64,000 nucleotides of DNA from Saprospiraceae bacterium (lineage in GTDB: Bacteria; Bacteroidota; Bacteroidia; Chitinophagales; Saprospiraceae), in contig JANQLV010000076.1 in NCBI GenBank assembly GCA_028280415.1, positions 52,083-116,082 on the forward strand. The letters run 5' to 3'. Numbering within the stretch: the stretch's first letter is position 1; every line of letters begins with the position of its first letter. Below the pieces are notes generated by a model. That model was given only the letters and a program-made list of their open reading frames with translations, was not told where the DNA came from and searched no databases. A program made the translations under genes and the position numbers. Of the stretch, positions 37,007 through 46,198 are shown one piece after another.

Positions 37007-37420
37007 TCATTGATAAAATTCGTGTTCCGGTATTAAAAGGGTGGTGATTTCCACAATATGATCATCCGGATCTTTAAAATACAATGATTCGAAAAAGTGA
37101 TGGTTTTGCTGTTCGAATTCGATATTGAGTTTTGTTAATTTCTTTTTTGCTTTTTCAAAATTTTCGTTGGTGACATTAAATGCAAAATGGTCTATTTTAA
37201 CATTTTTTGATTTCAAATTTATATCCGGATCATTGAGCTTTGCCGGGAATAAAGCGATGCCCGTTTTTCCCTTTAACAAGAATACGGGAAAGTCACCCCA
37301 TTCCTTGAACTTATATATTTTAAATCCAAATACACTTTTATACCACTGAACAGATTGCTCCATATCCTTCACTCTGATGGCTACATGATCTAAAAACCTT
37401 ATTTCAAAATCTGCTTCCAT
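37007..37420 (-). CDS. VOC (glyoxalase/bleomycin-resistance fold) family protein
   Basis: 137 residues, one VOC domain. It opens with FLDHVAIRVKDMEQSVQWYKSVFG, the first beta-alpha-beta-beta-beta module with a metal-ligand His, and ends with YFKDPDDHIVEI, the second module with conserved Glu. The substrate cannot be read from sequence; members include glyoxalases, dioxygenases and resistance proteins. It lies between the ABC ATPase and asnS genes, all on the minus strand, with 76 bases to the ATPase gene. Confidence 0.85.
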   Translation of the reverse strand: MEADFEIRFLDHVAIRVKDMEQSVQWYKSVFGFKIYKFKEWGDFPVFLLKGKTGIALFPAKLNDPDINLKSKNVKIDHFAFNVTNENFEKAKKKLTKLNIEFEQQNHHFFESLYFKDPDDHIVEITTLLIPEHEFYQ

Positions 37421-37465
37421 TTTTTAGCATATATAAACCACAATTCTATCAATTTTTCAACCAGA

Positions 37466-37504
37466 ATAAAAAACGCCTGCTAAGCACAGATTGTTTAGCA
37501 GGCG
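37466..37504 (-). terminator. Terminator of asnS
   Basis: CGCCTGCTAA (37474-37483) and TTAGCAGGCG (37495-37504) are exact complements. On the minus strand the stem is followed by a TTTTTTATT tail. It lies 37 bases beyond the asnS stop. Confidence 0.82.
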
Positions 37505-37540
37505 AAATTTTGGTATTTAAAGATAATCTTCTTTTTTGAA

Positions 37541-38974
37541 TTAAAACTCTGCCTTGCCCGGCGTACGCGGAAAGGGGATCACATCGCGAATATTTTCGAT
37601 TCCGGTGATAAACTGAACCATCCGCTCAAAACCAAGTCCAAATCCCGCATGTGGGCATCCTCCAAATTTGCGCAGTTCCAGATACCACCAAAGTTCATCC
37701 AGGTGAACGCCCATTTCTTCCATCCTTTTTACCAGCACTTCATGGCGCTCTTCCCGTTGTGAGCCGCCAACTACTTCACCAATCCCCGGGAACAGAATAT
37801 CCATTGCTGCCACCGTTTCCTGATCATCATTTAGTCGCATATAAAAAGCTTTAAAGCTTTTTGGATAATCTCGTACAATCACTGGTTTTTTAAAATGCTT
37901 TTCTACCAGAAAGCGCTCATGTTCTGCCTGCAAATCACTCCCCCACTCCGGCTCAAATTCAAATTTTCCTTTTTTGAAAGGTTTCGAATTCCTCAGGATG
38001 TTAATTGCTTCGGTATAAGTAATTCTCGCAAATTCATTATCTACAACAAATCGCAGGGTCTCTATTAGTCCCATTGGACGACGGAGCTCTTTTTTCATAT
38101 TTTTTTCCGCTTCCTGAATGCGCTTATCCAAAACCTGTAAATCATCCGGATAATTATCCAAAACGTAATTGATCAGATATTTCAGGAAATCTTCTGCCAG
38201 GTCCATATCGTCATGGATATCAAAAAAAGCGACTTCCGGCTCAATCATCCAGAACTCCGAGAGGTGTCGGGATGTATGTGAGTTTTCGGCCCGGAAAGTA
38301 GGCCCAAACGTATAAACTTTTCCAAGAGCCAGCGCTCCAATTTCCGCTTGCAATTGCCCTGAAACCGTAAGGTTCGTAGCCTTCCCGAAAAAATCCTGCT
38401 TATAATCAATTTGACCGTCTGCTGTACGTGGTGCTTTGTCAATATCAAGCGTAGTTACCTGAAACATTTCCCCGGCGCCCTCCGCATCACTTCCTGTAAT
38501 AATTGGCGTATGCATATAGTAGTAGCCGTTATCGTTGAAATATTTGTGAACCGCATAAGCGATTGCATGTCGAATTCGGAAGACGGCACTAAACGTATTG
38601 GTTCGCATTCTGAAATGCGCCTGTTCTCTCAGGAATTCCATTGTTTGTCTTTTCGGCTGCAAGGCATAGTCATCCGGATTGCTTTCACCGAGTATATCAA
38701 TCTGCTCTGCCAGCAACTCAACTGCCTGACCTGCCCCCTGTGACTCAGCCAGTTTTCCATATACCATTACACAAGCGTGGAAAGAAATTTTCTTAATTAT
38801 TTCTTCATCAAAATTTTCAAAATCTACTACGACTTGTAGGTTATTAATGGTAGAGCCATCGTTGAGGACTAAAAATCGGCGGGCGCGAAAAGCACGTACC
38901 CAACCTCTTACCGTACAGGCTTCTCCTATTTTCGGGTCAGCCAGTAGACTGGAAATCTCGGTGTGTTTTGACAT
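37541..38974 (-). CDS. asnS: Asparagine--tRNA ligase
   Basis: 477 residues, full length class II synthetase. N-terminal OB-fold anticodon-binding domain (about 15-115; VRGWVRAFRARRF), then the catalytic core with motif 2 (FGPTFRAENSHTSRHLSEFWM) and motif 3 (GFGLGFERMVQFITG). The run SRHLSEFWMIEPE and the ending RDVIPFPRTPG separate AsnS from AspS. It charges tRNA-Asn in the cytosol. A single gene with its own terminator. Confidence 0.97.
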   Translation of the reverse strand: MSKHTEISSLLADPKIGEACTVRGWVRAFRARRFLVLNDGSTINNLQVVVDFENFDEEIIKKISFHACVMVYGKLAESQGAGQAVELLAEQIDILGESNPDDYALQPKRQTMEFLREQAHFRMRTNTFSAVFRIRHAIAYAVHKYFNDNGYYYMHTPIITGSDAEGAGEMFQVTTLDIDKAPRTADGQIDYKQDFFGKATNLTVSGQLQAEIGALALGKVYTFGPTFRAENSHTSRHLSEFWMIEPEVAFFDIHDDMDLAEDFLKYLINYVLDNYPDDLQVLDKRIQEAEKNMKKELRRPMGLIETLRFVVDNEFARITYTEAINILRNSKPFKKGKFEFEPEWGSDLQAEHERFLVEKHFKKPVIVRDYPKSFKAFYMRLNDDQETVAAMDILFPGIGEVVGGSQREERHEVLVKRMEEMGVHLDELWWYLELRKFGGCPHAGFGLGFERMVQFITGIENIRDVIPFPRTPGKAEF

Positions 38975-39070
38975 GATATCCTTTATTTATTAGCAAGCAA
39001 TACGTGTCTTTACCTGCTTTAGTTCCAAAGAGCAGCGAAATTAAGGATTAATCAAAAAAAGTTCAAGAAA

Positions 39071-39481
39071 TCAGCCCAGGAAACGAGCTTTAACTTCAGG
39101 GCCAGGAATCATACAGACTTCCTGCTTGCCAAACCAGCGGTAGCGGTTTTTTGAAATAAAGTTATAGATGATATCGCGAATTGGACGCGGAATAATGATC
39201 AGCGCATAAGCCAGCGACCAAAGCCCTCCGAAGCTTCGGAGTAATTTGAGCCCGGCAGTCGAACGGGTATAAGCTTTTCCGTTTTCTACAAAAACGAAAG
39301 TTTTAAGCTGATTTTCATCCACCCCGTGAACCCGCATAATCTCTTTAGCTGGCTCGGACTGCAGTGAAGCAAAGCGCAAGATACCTCTCTTATCCCGCTT
39401 GATCGCGAATTTTACCAGGCCGTTGCATAGATTGCAAACACCATCAAACATTACAATAGGACCTTCTTGTTCTTGCTTCAT
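39071..39481 (-). CDS. DCC family thiol-disulfide oxidoreductase-like protein (DUF393)
   Basis: 136 residues from the ATG at 39479-39481 (MKQEQEGPIVMFDG). An 18-residue upstream extension in frame is not family-like. The signature DGVCNLCNG (residues 13-21) carries the DxxCxxC motif that names the family, followed by a predicted thioredoxin-like fold (FASLQSEPAKEIM) and a C-terminal Trp/Tyr-rich part (NRYRWFGKQEVCM). Redox activity is presumed, not proven. It lies 57 bases downstream of radA on the same strand. Confidence 0.87.
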   Translation of the reverse strand: MKQEQEGPIVMFDGVCNLCNGLVKFAIKRDKRGILRFASLQSEPAKEIMRVHGVDENQLKTFVFVENGKAYTRSTAGLKLLRSFGGLWSLAYALIIIPRPIRDIIYNFISKNRYRWFGKQEVCMIPGPEVKARFLG

Positions 39482-39538
39482 AATTCTAAAATTCCAGCTA
39501 TCTAATTTATCATAAAAACAAAGTTCCGGCAGCAATGT

Positions 39539-40912
39539 TTACTGAAATAAATTGCGATAAAGCTCTTCTACTTTTCCGAGTGTAAAAATGTCTATGGAAA
39601 AGCGGGATATATCCAATCCTTTAAGGTTGTATTTTGAAATAAAGATTTGTTTGAAACCAAGCCGGTCCGCTTCCTGAATGCGCTGTTCTACCCTGTTTAC
39701 AGCTCTAATTTCGCCCGAGAGGCCAACTTCTCCGGCAAAGCAAGTATCACTTGGTATCGAAACATCCTGAAGGGAAGATATCAGGGAAGCGACAATCGCC
39801 AGATCAATAGCCGGATCATCTACTTTTATGCCTCCGGCGATATTCAGAAATACATCGTTTTGCCCGAAAGGAAAGCCCATCCGTTTTTCGAGAACCGCCA
39901 GGAGCATACTTAGCCTTCTCAAGTCAAAACCCGTTGCGGTTCGCTGCGGAGTTCCGTATACAGCAGTACTGACCAGCGCCTGTGTCTCAATGAGCATAGG
40001 ACGCATTCCCTCCATCGTCGCCGCAACCGCGCTTCCACTCAATTCTTCTTCGTTTTGTGAAAGTAGTATTTCCGAGGGATTAGAAACTTCCCGAAGACCA
40101 TTCGCCTGCATTTCATAAATTCCCATCTCATCGGTTGATCCAAAGCGATTTTTAATCGTTCTCAAAATTCTATAGGTATAATTTCGATCACCTTCAAACT
40201 GCAGGACCGCATCCACAATATGTTCCAATATCTTGGGTCCGGCAATAGCGCCGTCCTTGGTAATATGTCCGATAATAAAAACCGGAATATTGGTTTCTTT
40301 GGCAAATCGCTGTAATTCAGCCGTACAATCTCTGATTTGGGATACACTGCCTGGCGTAGAATCAAGGTGGGGAGAAGACAGCGTTTGAATAGAATCGATA
40401 ATTAGCAGATCGGGATCAAGTGACTTGGCATGGCTCAGTATTTTACTCGTATTGGTCTCTGTCAGGATAAAGCAATTGGATTGGAGCTTACCCAGTCGAT
40501 CTGCTCTCATTTTGATTTGTTCTTCGCTTTCCTCGCCGGATACATACAAAATTTTTACGGGCACGGATAGGGCCACCTGCAACATCAGAGTAGATTTTCC
40601 GATTCCCGGCTGCCCTCCGATTAACACCAGTGAACCACTTACAATCCCCCCGCCTAATACCCGGTTCAGCTCATCATCCGGGGTAATCAATCGGCGTGTC
40701 TCCCCGGCTTTGATCTCGGCAAGTGCAACCGGAGCAGGATCTCTTCCATTCGTACCTTTCCAAATATTCCGCTTCTCTTCCTGAGGCGTACTTTTCATCA
40801 AAATCTCTTCATGGTAAGTATTCCACTCATTACAACTGGGACAATTTCCTATCCATTTAGGAGAATTTGCTCCACAGTTGTTACAAACATATATTTTTTT
40901 TATTTTTGCCAA
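39539..40912 (-). CDS. radA: DNA repair protein RadA/Sms
   Basis: 457 residues. The N-terminal C4 zinc finger is CNNCG...CPSC (Cys10, 13, 24, 27). RecA-like ATPase core: Walker A GGQPGIGKST at 99-108, Walker B LLIIDSIQTL, and the RadA-specific KNRFGS. The C-terminal Lon-protease-like domain (about 285-457) has DLAIVASLISS and FAGEVGLSGEIRAV. It is a hexameric DnaB-type helicase that promotes branch migration in recombination. Confidence 0.96.
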   Translation of the reverse strand: MAKIKKIYVCNNCGANSPKWIGNCPSCNEWNTYHEEILMKSTPQEEKRNIWKGTNGRDPAPVALAEIKAGETRRLITPDDELNRVLGGGIVSGSLVLIGGQPGIGKSTLMLQVALSVPVKILYVSGEESEEQIKMRADRLGKLQSNCFILTETNTSKILSHAKSLDPDLLIIDSIQTLSSPHLDSTPGSVSQIRDCTAELQRFAKETNIPVFIIGHITKDGAIAGPKILEHIVDAVLQFEGDRNYTYRILRTIKNRFGSTDEMGIYEMQANGLREVSNPSEILLSQNEEELSGSAVAATMEGMRPMLIETQALVSTAVYGTPQRTATGFDLRRLSMLLAVLEKRMGFPFGQNDVFLNIAGGIKVDDPAIDLAIVASLISSLQDVSIPSDTCFAGEVGLSGEIRAVNRVEQRIQEADRLGFKQIFISKYNLKGLDISRFSIDIFTLGKVEELYRNLFQ

Positions 40913-41482
40913 TGAATTCTCCCTTTTCTTATTCCATTAGATAGAGCCATTGAAAATTTAACATTTTCTTAACATTTTTACAAGTAGCTGTATTTGATGT
41001 TAAATCGTTTAATATTAAATGATCTAAAAATATTAAAATAATTAATTAGTTTTTTCCAAAAAGTCGATATTAAATTTTACCTTTTTTAAATTTAAAAGAT
41101 TATTTGAAAATCACTGTTTAATGATCAACAAAAGTGTTACATCAATTGTTTGATAACTAATTTAATCCAAAAGTAAGCTAAAAGAGTTTTTTTTCTAACT
41201 CTTTAATTATATAAAAGCTTTTTTTGGAAATTTGTGACCTGATAAAAGCAATAGCGTCATAATATCAGAAGTTGCAAAGGAGCAATCGAATAAAAAAGTA
41301 AAATATACATTGCAGCTAAATTTCCCAAAATTTTCCTGCAATTCAATTCCCTAAACCAGGGAATATATAAAGAAATTGTTTTCATTTGGTTTTTTGGGGT
41401 TATACAGGGTGCTAGGTAATCATTATTACACTGGTGCCCTGTTCTTTTTTCCCCATGCTGTGAATTGAATTCCCCTCACTTT
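40913..41482. other. 570-base very AT-rich non-coding stretch; possible small RNA
   Basis: No protein gene is seen between radA and the DksA-like gene, both on the minus strand. It must contain the radA promoter. It holds a short hairpin (AAAGAGTT 41181-41188 / AACTCTTT 41197-41204) and, near its left-to-right end, a plus-strand terminator at 41404-41450 with no gene before it. The 200 bases before that terminator are the candidate RNA. Confidence 0.5.
41404..41450 (+). terminator. Plus-strand terminator with no protein gene upstream
   Basis: ACAGGGTGC (from 41404) pairs with the GTGCCCTGT end (to 41442) including G-T pairs, enclosing an inner GTAAT/ATTAC stem, and is followed by TCTTTTTT. 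On the minus strand no T-run follows, so it points to a plus-strand transcript. Confidence 0.6.
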
Positions 41483-41818
41483 TCATCTATCTGCACAACG
41501 TACACATCGTGTACTTTCTGGCATATACATCAAGCGAGCGGCAGGTATTGGATGCTTACAAAATACACAGACTCCAAAATCGGGTTTCTCGATCTTGGTA
41601 AGTGCTACTTTTAGTTTTGAGAGTTTTTGTTTGGAAGAATGCAAAGCAGCCTCGGCCACACTTTTATTATTAATTGCGTCCATGCGGCTCACCCTCCCTA
41701 TAGCATTTTCAGGACCAATTGGTTGTGTCGATTCTTCCAGACCTATAATTTTTTCTTCCGTCAGCTGAATGGCTTCCAGAATTTTCTCTCGCAGCGCTGC
41801 TCTTTCTTCCGATTTCAT
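41483..41818 (-). CDS. TraR/DksA family zinc-finger regulator
   Basis: 111 residues. Residues 1-75 form an alpha-helical coiled-coil hairpin. The C-terminal zinc finger is CVFC-x17-CVRC, the canonical C4 DksA finger (ends RCADR). DksA-type proteins enter the RNA polymerase secondary channel and tune transcription with ppGpp. The length is shorter than E. coli DksA (151), closer to the small DksA/TraR-like proteins of Bacteroidota, so promoter targets are unknown. A single gene. Confidence 0.88.
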   Translation of the reverse strand: MKSEERAALREKILEAIQLTEEKIIGLEESTQPIGPENAIGRVSRMDAINNKSVAEAALHSSKQKLSKLKVALTKIEKPDFGVCVFCKHPIPAARLMYMPESTRCVRCADR

Positions 41819-42049
41819 ATCCTAAAGCGTTTGATTTAAAGACCTTTTATAAGCCTCTTACCCTCCAATCTCTGTTAAAACACTCAAAATAGCAGGATTT
41901 TAACGAAAACAAGCTTTATCTGGTGCTTTTTTTGTAAGTGTTAAATAAAAGCTTTACGTAATGCTTTCGTTCCAACCTGCGTATCTTTTATAAGGGTTTT
42001 GTGTTATATAAGTAGATAATCAAATAAAGGGCCTATAAAAAACATATAA

Positions 42050-42931
42050 TTGAATCGATTTAACTGGACATACCTTGCGGACTTTGGCAAAAAGCATCAT
42101 GTAGGCTTAATGCACGGGGCGGAAAGTGGTCATCTTCTTATTTATTGCGATTCAAAAATCATACTGATCGATTTCAAAGTACTAGACGATAAGACTTATA
42201 CCTTTTTCATAGATGATCAACTTTGCGAAATAGCCATTGAAAGAAAAAACGGCCAGTTTTATTACGGTTTCGAAATCAATAAAAAAGCGGATACTCCCCG
42301 AAACCGGCTTCGCAAAAAAATTGAAAAAAGGCACCTTAAGCAAAGCCTGCTCTTTTTGGCCAGCATCATTCTGATCATTTCCACTTTTACTTATTTCATG
42401 GTTAATAAAGGACAGGAAACGAGTGTTGCAGATTACCATCAGAGCATTCTAAGAAATAATGGCAAAGAAGGGGAAGCCAGGATTATGAAAGTTTCTTCGT
42501 CAGAAATCACTTATTTTTATATCGTTAATGGACAATCTTATTCGGCAGAAACAAAGTCAAAAGACCCTTCTATCGTTGTACTCGAGAATGGAATGCCAAT
42601 GGAAGAAGGAGATGAGTTTGTCGTTACTTATGCCACCAATAATCCCAACCTGAATAAAATCGACTATAATCGCCCCACTAAAAAACAGATCAACCGTTAT
42701 CGAGAACGGGCAATTAATCAGCATTTGAGTTTAAACCCTCAAACGGATTCCATTCGTGCAATTTGTCTTGTTGATCTGGCCTACGAGACTAAAGGTGTGC
42801 AGGGTTTGGCGGATATCTATTTTCAAAAAGCCGATCCAAAAGAAAATCCTCGCAATAATAAAAATACTTATGGTCGTTTAGTTCGAGACGTCCCTTTCCA
42901 AAACAAGATTAGCGAGCGATGCTGGAACTAA
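42050..42931 (+). CDS. Uncharacterised protein with one central membrane helix
   Basis: 293 residues starting at TTG 42050; the next in-frame ATG (42110) would remove 20 residues. Residues 1-80 look like a small beta-rich cytoplasmic domain (GHLLIYCDSKIILIDF, TYTFFIDDQLCEIAI). A basic stretch (RNRLRKKIEKRHLKQ) precedes one membrane helix (about 104-124, LLFLASIILIISTFTYFMV). The outer part (125-293) has a beta-rich segment like DUF3592-type domains (EARIMKVSSSEITYFYIVNGQ, EEGDEFVVTYATNNPN). The family is not recognised. A single gene. Confidence 0.7.
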   Translation: MNRFNWTYLADFGKKHHVGLMHGAESGHLLIYCDSKIILIDFKVLDDKTYTFFIDDQLCEIAIERKNGQFYYGFEINKKADTPRNRLRKKIEKRHLKQSLLFLASIILIISTFTYFMVNKGQETSVADYHQSILRNNGKEGEARIMKVSSSEITYFYIVNGQSYSAETKSKDPSIVVLENGMPMEEGDEFVVTYATNNPNLNKIDYNRPTKKQINRYRERAINQHLSLNPQTDSIRAICLVDLAYETKGVQGLADIYFQKADPKENPRNNKNTYGRLVRDVPFQNKISERCWN

Positions 42932-43265
42932 GACGCCAAGACTTTTACATATCTGATTTTTGAATTTTCAACTCAATGAAAAGGCTGTATTAAGTCAAAT
43001 ATTGCCTTTCTCCCCATAAACAGAACTAATCTCCGAAGTAATAAATAGTATCTACTGATATGGTTATCAAACAGCAAGAATTCTATAGCTGGTGAATAAG
43101 ACCTGGAATTTGAAAGCAACTACCATAACTTGATTTACGAATTAGGATGCTACAAATACTGTTTCCTTTCTCAAAATTTAACTAATTTTGCCAATCCATA
43201 TGCTCCGGCAGCAGATTTGACTGGTGAATGAATGCAATTCCTTAAAATTAATTAATCATCTTACT
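42932..43265. other. 334-base gap before scpB
   Basis: Contains a weak plus-strand terminator candidate (AAAGGC 42980-42985 / GCCTTT 43004-43009 with an inner TATT/AATA pair, tail TTTCTCC) for the preceding gene, and a -7-like TAATTTTG at 43193-43200 for scpB. Nothing else is seen. Confidence 0.4.
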
Positions 43266-43922
43266 TTGGAATATTTAGCGCAACATATAGAAAGCTTAAT
43301 TTTTACTACCGAACATCCAATAACAACAGAAGAGATACAGTCTTGTCTGGAAGAGACGTTCGAAACGCATTTTGCTCCGGAAGAACTTGAAAAAGCACTA
43401 ACTGAACTAAAAGAACGTTATCAGGAAGAGCAATTTGCTTTTGAATTGGTGGAAATAGCCAATGGTTTTCAATTTTTAACCAAAGGAGCTTATCATCAGA
43501 CCATTGGTACTTATTTAAAGCAAACGACCAAAAAGCGGCTTTCGAAAGCAGCCATAGAAACTTTATCCATTATTGCTTATAAGCAACCCGTTTCAAAATC
43601 CGAATTGGAAAAGATCAGAGGTGTCAGCTGTGATTATTCCATTCAAAAACTTTTAGAGAAAGAATTGGTTACTATATTAGGAAGAGCGGATACTCCCGGA
43701 CGTCCGCTTTTATACGGTACGACTGAAAAGTTCATGGATTATTTCGGTATCAAAAGTTTAAAAGATTTACCCAAACCAAAGGACTTCAAAACGCCGGATA
43801 GTGAAGTTGGCGAGGCAGCTCCGATTGAAGAAGCTATTCCGTCAGAAGATAGGGAACCGGGCATTTCAAATACAGATGTTTCGATTGAAACGCTTGACAA
43901 TGTAGTAAGTGAAGAGGAATAA
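43266..43922 (+). CDS. scpB: SMC-ScpAB complex subunit ScpB
   Basis: 218 residues from TTG 43266 (reads EYLAQHIESLIFTTEHPIT), which is where Bacteroidota ScpB proteins begin; a GTG at 43224 is the alternative and no ATG is available. Two winged-helix domains (about 1-80 and 85-165) include KRLSKAAIETLSIIAYKQPVSK and IRGVSCDYSIQKLLEKELV, the family signature. The last 45 residues are acidic and disordered. It binds ScpA and SMC to condense and segregate the chromosome. Four codons separate it from the DUF2480 gene. Confidence 0.93.
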   Translation: MEYLAQHIESLIFTTEHPITTEEIQSCLEETFETHFAPEELEKALTELKERYQEEQFAFELVEIANGFQFLTKGAYHQTIGTYLKQTTKKRLSKAAIETLSIIAYKQPVSKSELEKIRGVSCDYSIQKLLEKELVTILGRADTPGRPLLYGTTEKFMDYFGIKSLKDLPKPKDFKTPDSEVGEAAPIEEAIPSEDREPGISNTDVSIETLDNVVSEEE

Positions 43923-43934
43923 AAATTGAAAAAC

Positions 43935-44456
43935 ATGGATAAGCCTTTAATAAACAGAGTAGCCAATAGTGGTTTAATTACTATAAACCTGGAAGATTTT
44001 TTCCCGGAAGAAGAAGTAGCCGTCTTTGATCTTAAGGATTATCTTTTTATGGAACTAATCCTTAAAGAAAAAGATTTTCGACAAGCTCTAAAAGAACACG
44101 ACTGGGGACAATACGAGGGAAAAAACCTGATTGTTTTTTGTTCTACTGATGCCATTATCCCCATTTGGGCCTATATGCTGGTCACTGCACATGCCCAACC
44201 TTTTGCCAAAACGGTCTTTCAGGGTGATCTCGATACTTTTTACAAAGTAGCTTTTAGTCAGGCGCTTGAACAAATCGATGCCAGCCAATATGAGCAAAAA
44301 CGCATTGTCATTAAAGGCTGCAGTGATAAACCCGTTCCACCATCAGCATATGTCGAATTGACTCAAAAACTTCGTCCTTATGCCCAAAGCATTATGTACG
44401 GTGAACCCTGTTCCACTGTCCCGATTTTTAAACGGCCAAGAGTGAAGAAAAGTTAG
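43935..44456 (+). CDS. DUF2480 family protein
   Basis: 173 residues from ATG 43935 (MDKPLINRVANSGLITI), the usual start of this Bacteroidota family; a TTG nine bases upstream is possible. Conserved stretches are NLEDFFPEEEVAVFDLKDYLF, HDWGQYEGKN, FCSTDAIIPIWAYML and the closing KGCSDKPVPPSAYVEL and YGEPCSTVPI. It is cytoplasmic with no known function; the two late cysteines are conserved and could bind metal. It follows scpB by 12 bases and is probably co-transcribed. Confidence 0.9.
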   Translation: MDKPLINRVANSGLITINLEDFFPEEEVAVFDLKDYLFMELILKEKDFRQALKEHDWGQYEGKNLIVFCSTDAIIPIWAYMLVTAHAQPFAKTVFQGDLDTFYKVAFSQALEQIDASQYEQKRIVIKGCSDKPVPPSAYVELTQKLRPYAQSIMYGEPCSTVPIFKRPRVKKS

Positions 44457-44506
44457 TCAAGGAATTGATTCGGCCGACGCAGGAGAAAAAGTAAGTAACC
44501 GGAAGT

Positions 44507-44962
44507 TTAGGTATATTTTCTGATCATTGCGATATGAGGAATACCATCTTCCAAATACTCTGACCCTGCTGCCTCAAAGCCAAAAGAGTTGTAAAATTTA
44601 AGCAAGTAAACCTGGGCAGATATTTTGAGCGTACATTTCGGAAAGAGTTTTTCTGCAACTTCGAGCGCGCGTTTCATCAATTCTTTTCCAGCACCTTGTT
44701 TTCTTACTTTTTGAGCGGTAACGACTCTACCTATTGAAGCATGATCCGCATAGGACAATCCCTCGGGCATGAGTCGAAGATAAGCGACTAATTGTTTTTC
44801 ATCGTTCCAGCCCATCAAATGCCAAGAATCCTGATCTTTATTATCCAAATCCTGATAGACACAGTCCTGCTCCACCACAAATACTTCCTGTCTCAATTCT
44901 ATGATTTTATATAACTCTTCAAGAGATAGCTCTCCAAATTTTTTACAGTCAAACTTAATCAT
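44507..44962 (-). CDS. ElaA-type GNAT acetyltransferase
   Basis: 151 residues. The ElaA signature opens the protein (ELYKIIELRQEVFVVEQDCVYQDLD) and the acetyl-CoA loop is IGRVVTAQKVRKQGAGKELM (about 86-105), with FYNSFGFEAAG as motif B. The substrate is unknown for this branch. It is convergent with the DUF2480 gene and downstream of an unrelated secreted-protein gene, separated from it by a terminator. Confidence 0.9.
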   Translation of the reverse strand: MIKFDCKKFGELSLEELYKIIELRQEVFVVEQDCVYQDLDNKDQDSWHLMGWNDEKQLVAYLRLMPEGLSYADHASIGRVVTAQKVRKQGAGKELMKRALEVAEKLFPKCTLKISAQVYLLKFYNSFGFEAAGSEYLEDGIPHIAMIRKYT

Positions 44963-44989
44963 ATTGAAAGATAATTAAGCTTGGTAAAA

Positions 44990-45027
44990 AACAAAAAAGC
45001 CTGGCTGTTTAAAGTTACCAGGCTTTT
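44990..45027. terminator. Terminator of the secreted-protein gene at 45059-45913
   Basis: AAAAGCCTGG (44995-45004) and CCAGGCTTTT (45018-45027) are complementary, with T-rich sequence on the minus-strand side. It lies 32 bases after that gene's stop. Confidence 0.8.
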
Positions 45028-45058
45028 AATAATTTGTTCTAAGAAAGGTTTCTATCTT

Positions 45059-45913
45059 TTATATTTTTGAAACGAGCGGTTCTTCTTCACAGCGCATCCA
45101 GTCAGGAACGGGATCTCCCCCTTCGGAAACCAGTTCGACTTTTCCATCATCATAAGCTTTAAACTTCCAAATGTGGACTTTTCCTTTTCCACTGATATAA
45201 GAGCCAAACCGCAAAACATATTGAACTTCCCAGGCATTACTGACCCGTTCGATATTGATATCGTTCCCCCCTATTTCAGGCACTCCCAGATCAATGGAGC
45301 TTACGCCTTCAATATTGTAAAATTCATTCGCAAGCGCAGCCATATTTAGTGGTTCCTTGGATCGGATCGTAATGGCATCTTTAGTATCGTTCCACTGTAC
45401 ATGCTTTTCAATGATCAGATCATAATCATCCAACAAATCGTTGATATCATCATTATCTGTTTCACTGATTCCTTCTCTCAGGGGACGCGCCCAATCGACC
45501 TCTCGGTCAAAAATAATAACCAGGTGGTCAATGGATGGATTAGGAAAAGTGTGTACATTACATTCTGCGATTGATTTTGCTACTTCGTTCTGGATATAAA
45601 TATTGGCCAGTACGCCGTAGATACTTTCAATATTATCTTTCGGAATAACAATATTCAAATAGCGCAAATCTTCCTTTTTGGACTCCATCCTCAAAGCTAA
45701 CCTCGCTGCATCTCTCTTGAATTTACGGGTAAGTTTTTTAGGAATGGTCAGCGTATTTTTTGATTTTTTAGCAGATGCCGCTTGTTCTTTTCGAGCTTCA
45801 CCATTTTCATTATGACTGACTAACATAGCTAGTCCTTCCTGCGCTAAAACACCTACAGCCAGGGAGGAAAAGGCCATTAAGAGAAATATTCTGTTAAAAA
45901 AATAAAGTTTCAT
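45059..45913 (-). CDS. Uncharacterised exported protein
   Basis: 284 residues. Signal peptide about 1-24 (FLLMAFSSLAVGVLAQEG). A Lys-rich low-complexity stretch follows (AASAKKSKNTLTIPKKLTRKFKRDAARLALRMESKK), then a mixed alpha/beta region. The start of that region, DLRYLNIVIPKDNIESIYGVLANIY, could be a folded binding domain; later parts are RSKEPLNMAALANEFYNIEGV and a final beta segment (WEVQYVLRFGSYISGKGKVHIWKFKAYDDG). No T9SS domain and no lipobox, so the protein is likely periplasmic. Not recognised. Confidence 0.7.
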   Translation of the reverse strand: MKLYFFNRIFLLMAFSSLAVGVLAQEGLAMLVSHNENGEARKEQAASAKKSKNTLTIPKKLTRKFKRDAARLALRMESKKEDLRYLNIVIPKDNIESIYGVLANIYIQNEVAKSIAECNVHTFPNPSIDHLVIIFDREVDWARPLREGISETDNDDINDLLDDYDLIIEKHVQWNDTKDAITIRSKEPLNMAALANEFYNIEGVSSIDLGVPEIGGNDINIERVSNAWEVQYVLRFGSYISGKGKVHIWKFKAYDDGKVELVSEGGDPVPDWMRCEEEPLVSKI

Positions 45914-46198
45914 CTTTCCGCTTAATTATGCTTTAAAACTATAGGAATTAAGATCATTGATCGATATCAAAAAATAAGAATAGTGACATAGTAAACTATA
46001 ATTTCACTAATTATTCACCACTAAAACCACTAGTTGATTAGTATTATGTGACAGCGGCTATAAATATCTTAACAATATTTAACGGTGCCGTCTTTAGGTA
46101 GGTTACGTCGTTTTGATCAAGCAAGACTGCTTAATAAGAGAAACCTGCAAAAAGGTTGCCGATTTTAGCTATTATAAAAAAGCCGGAGAATAAACGCT

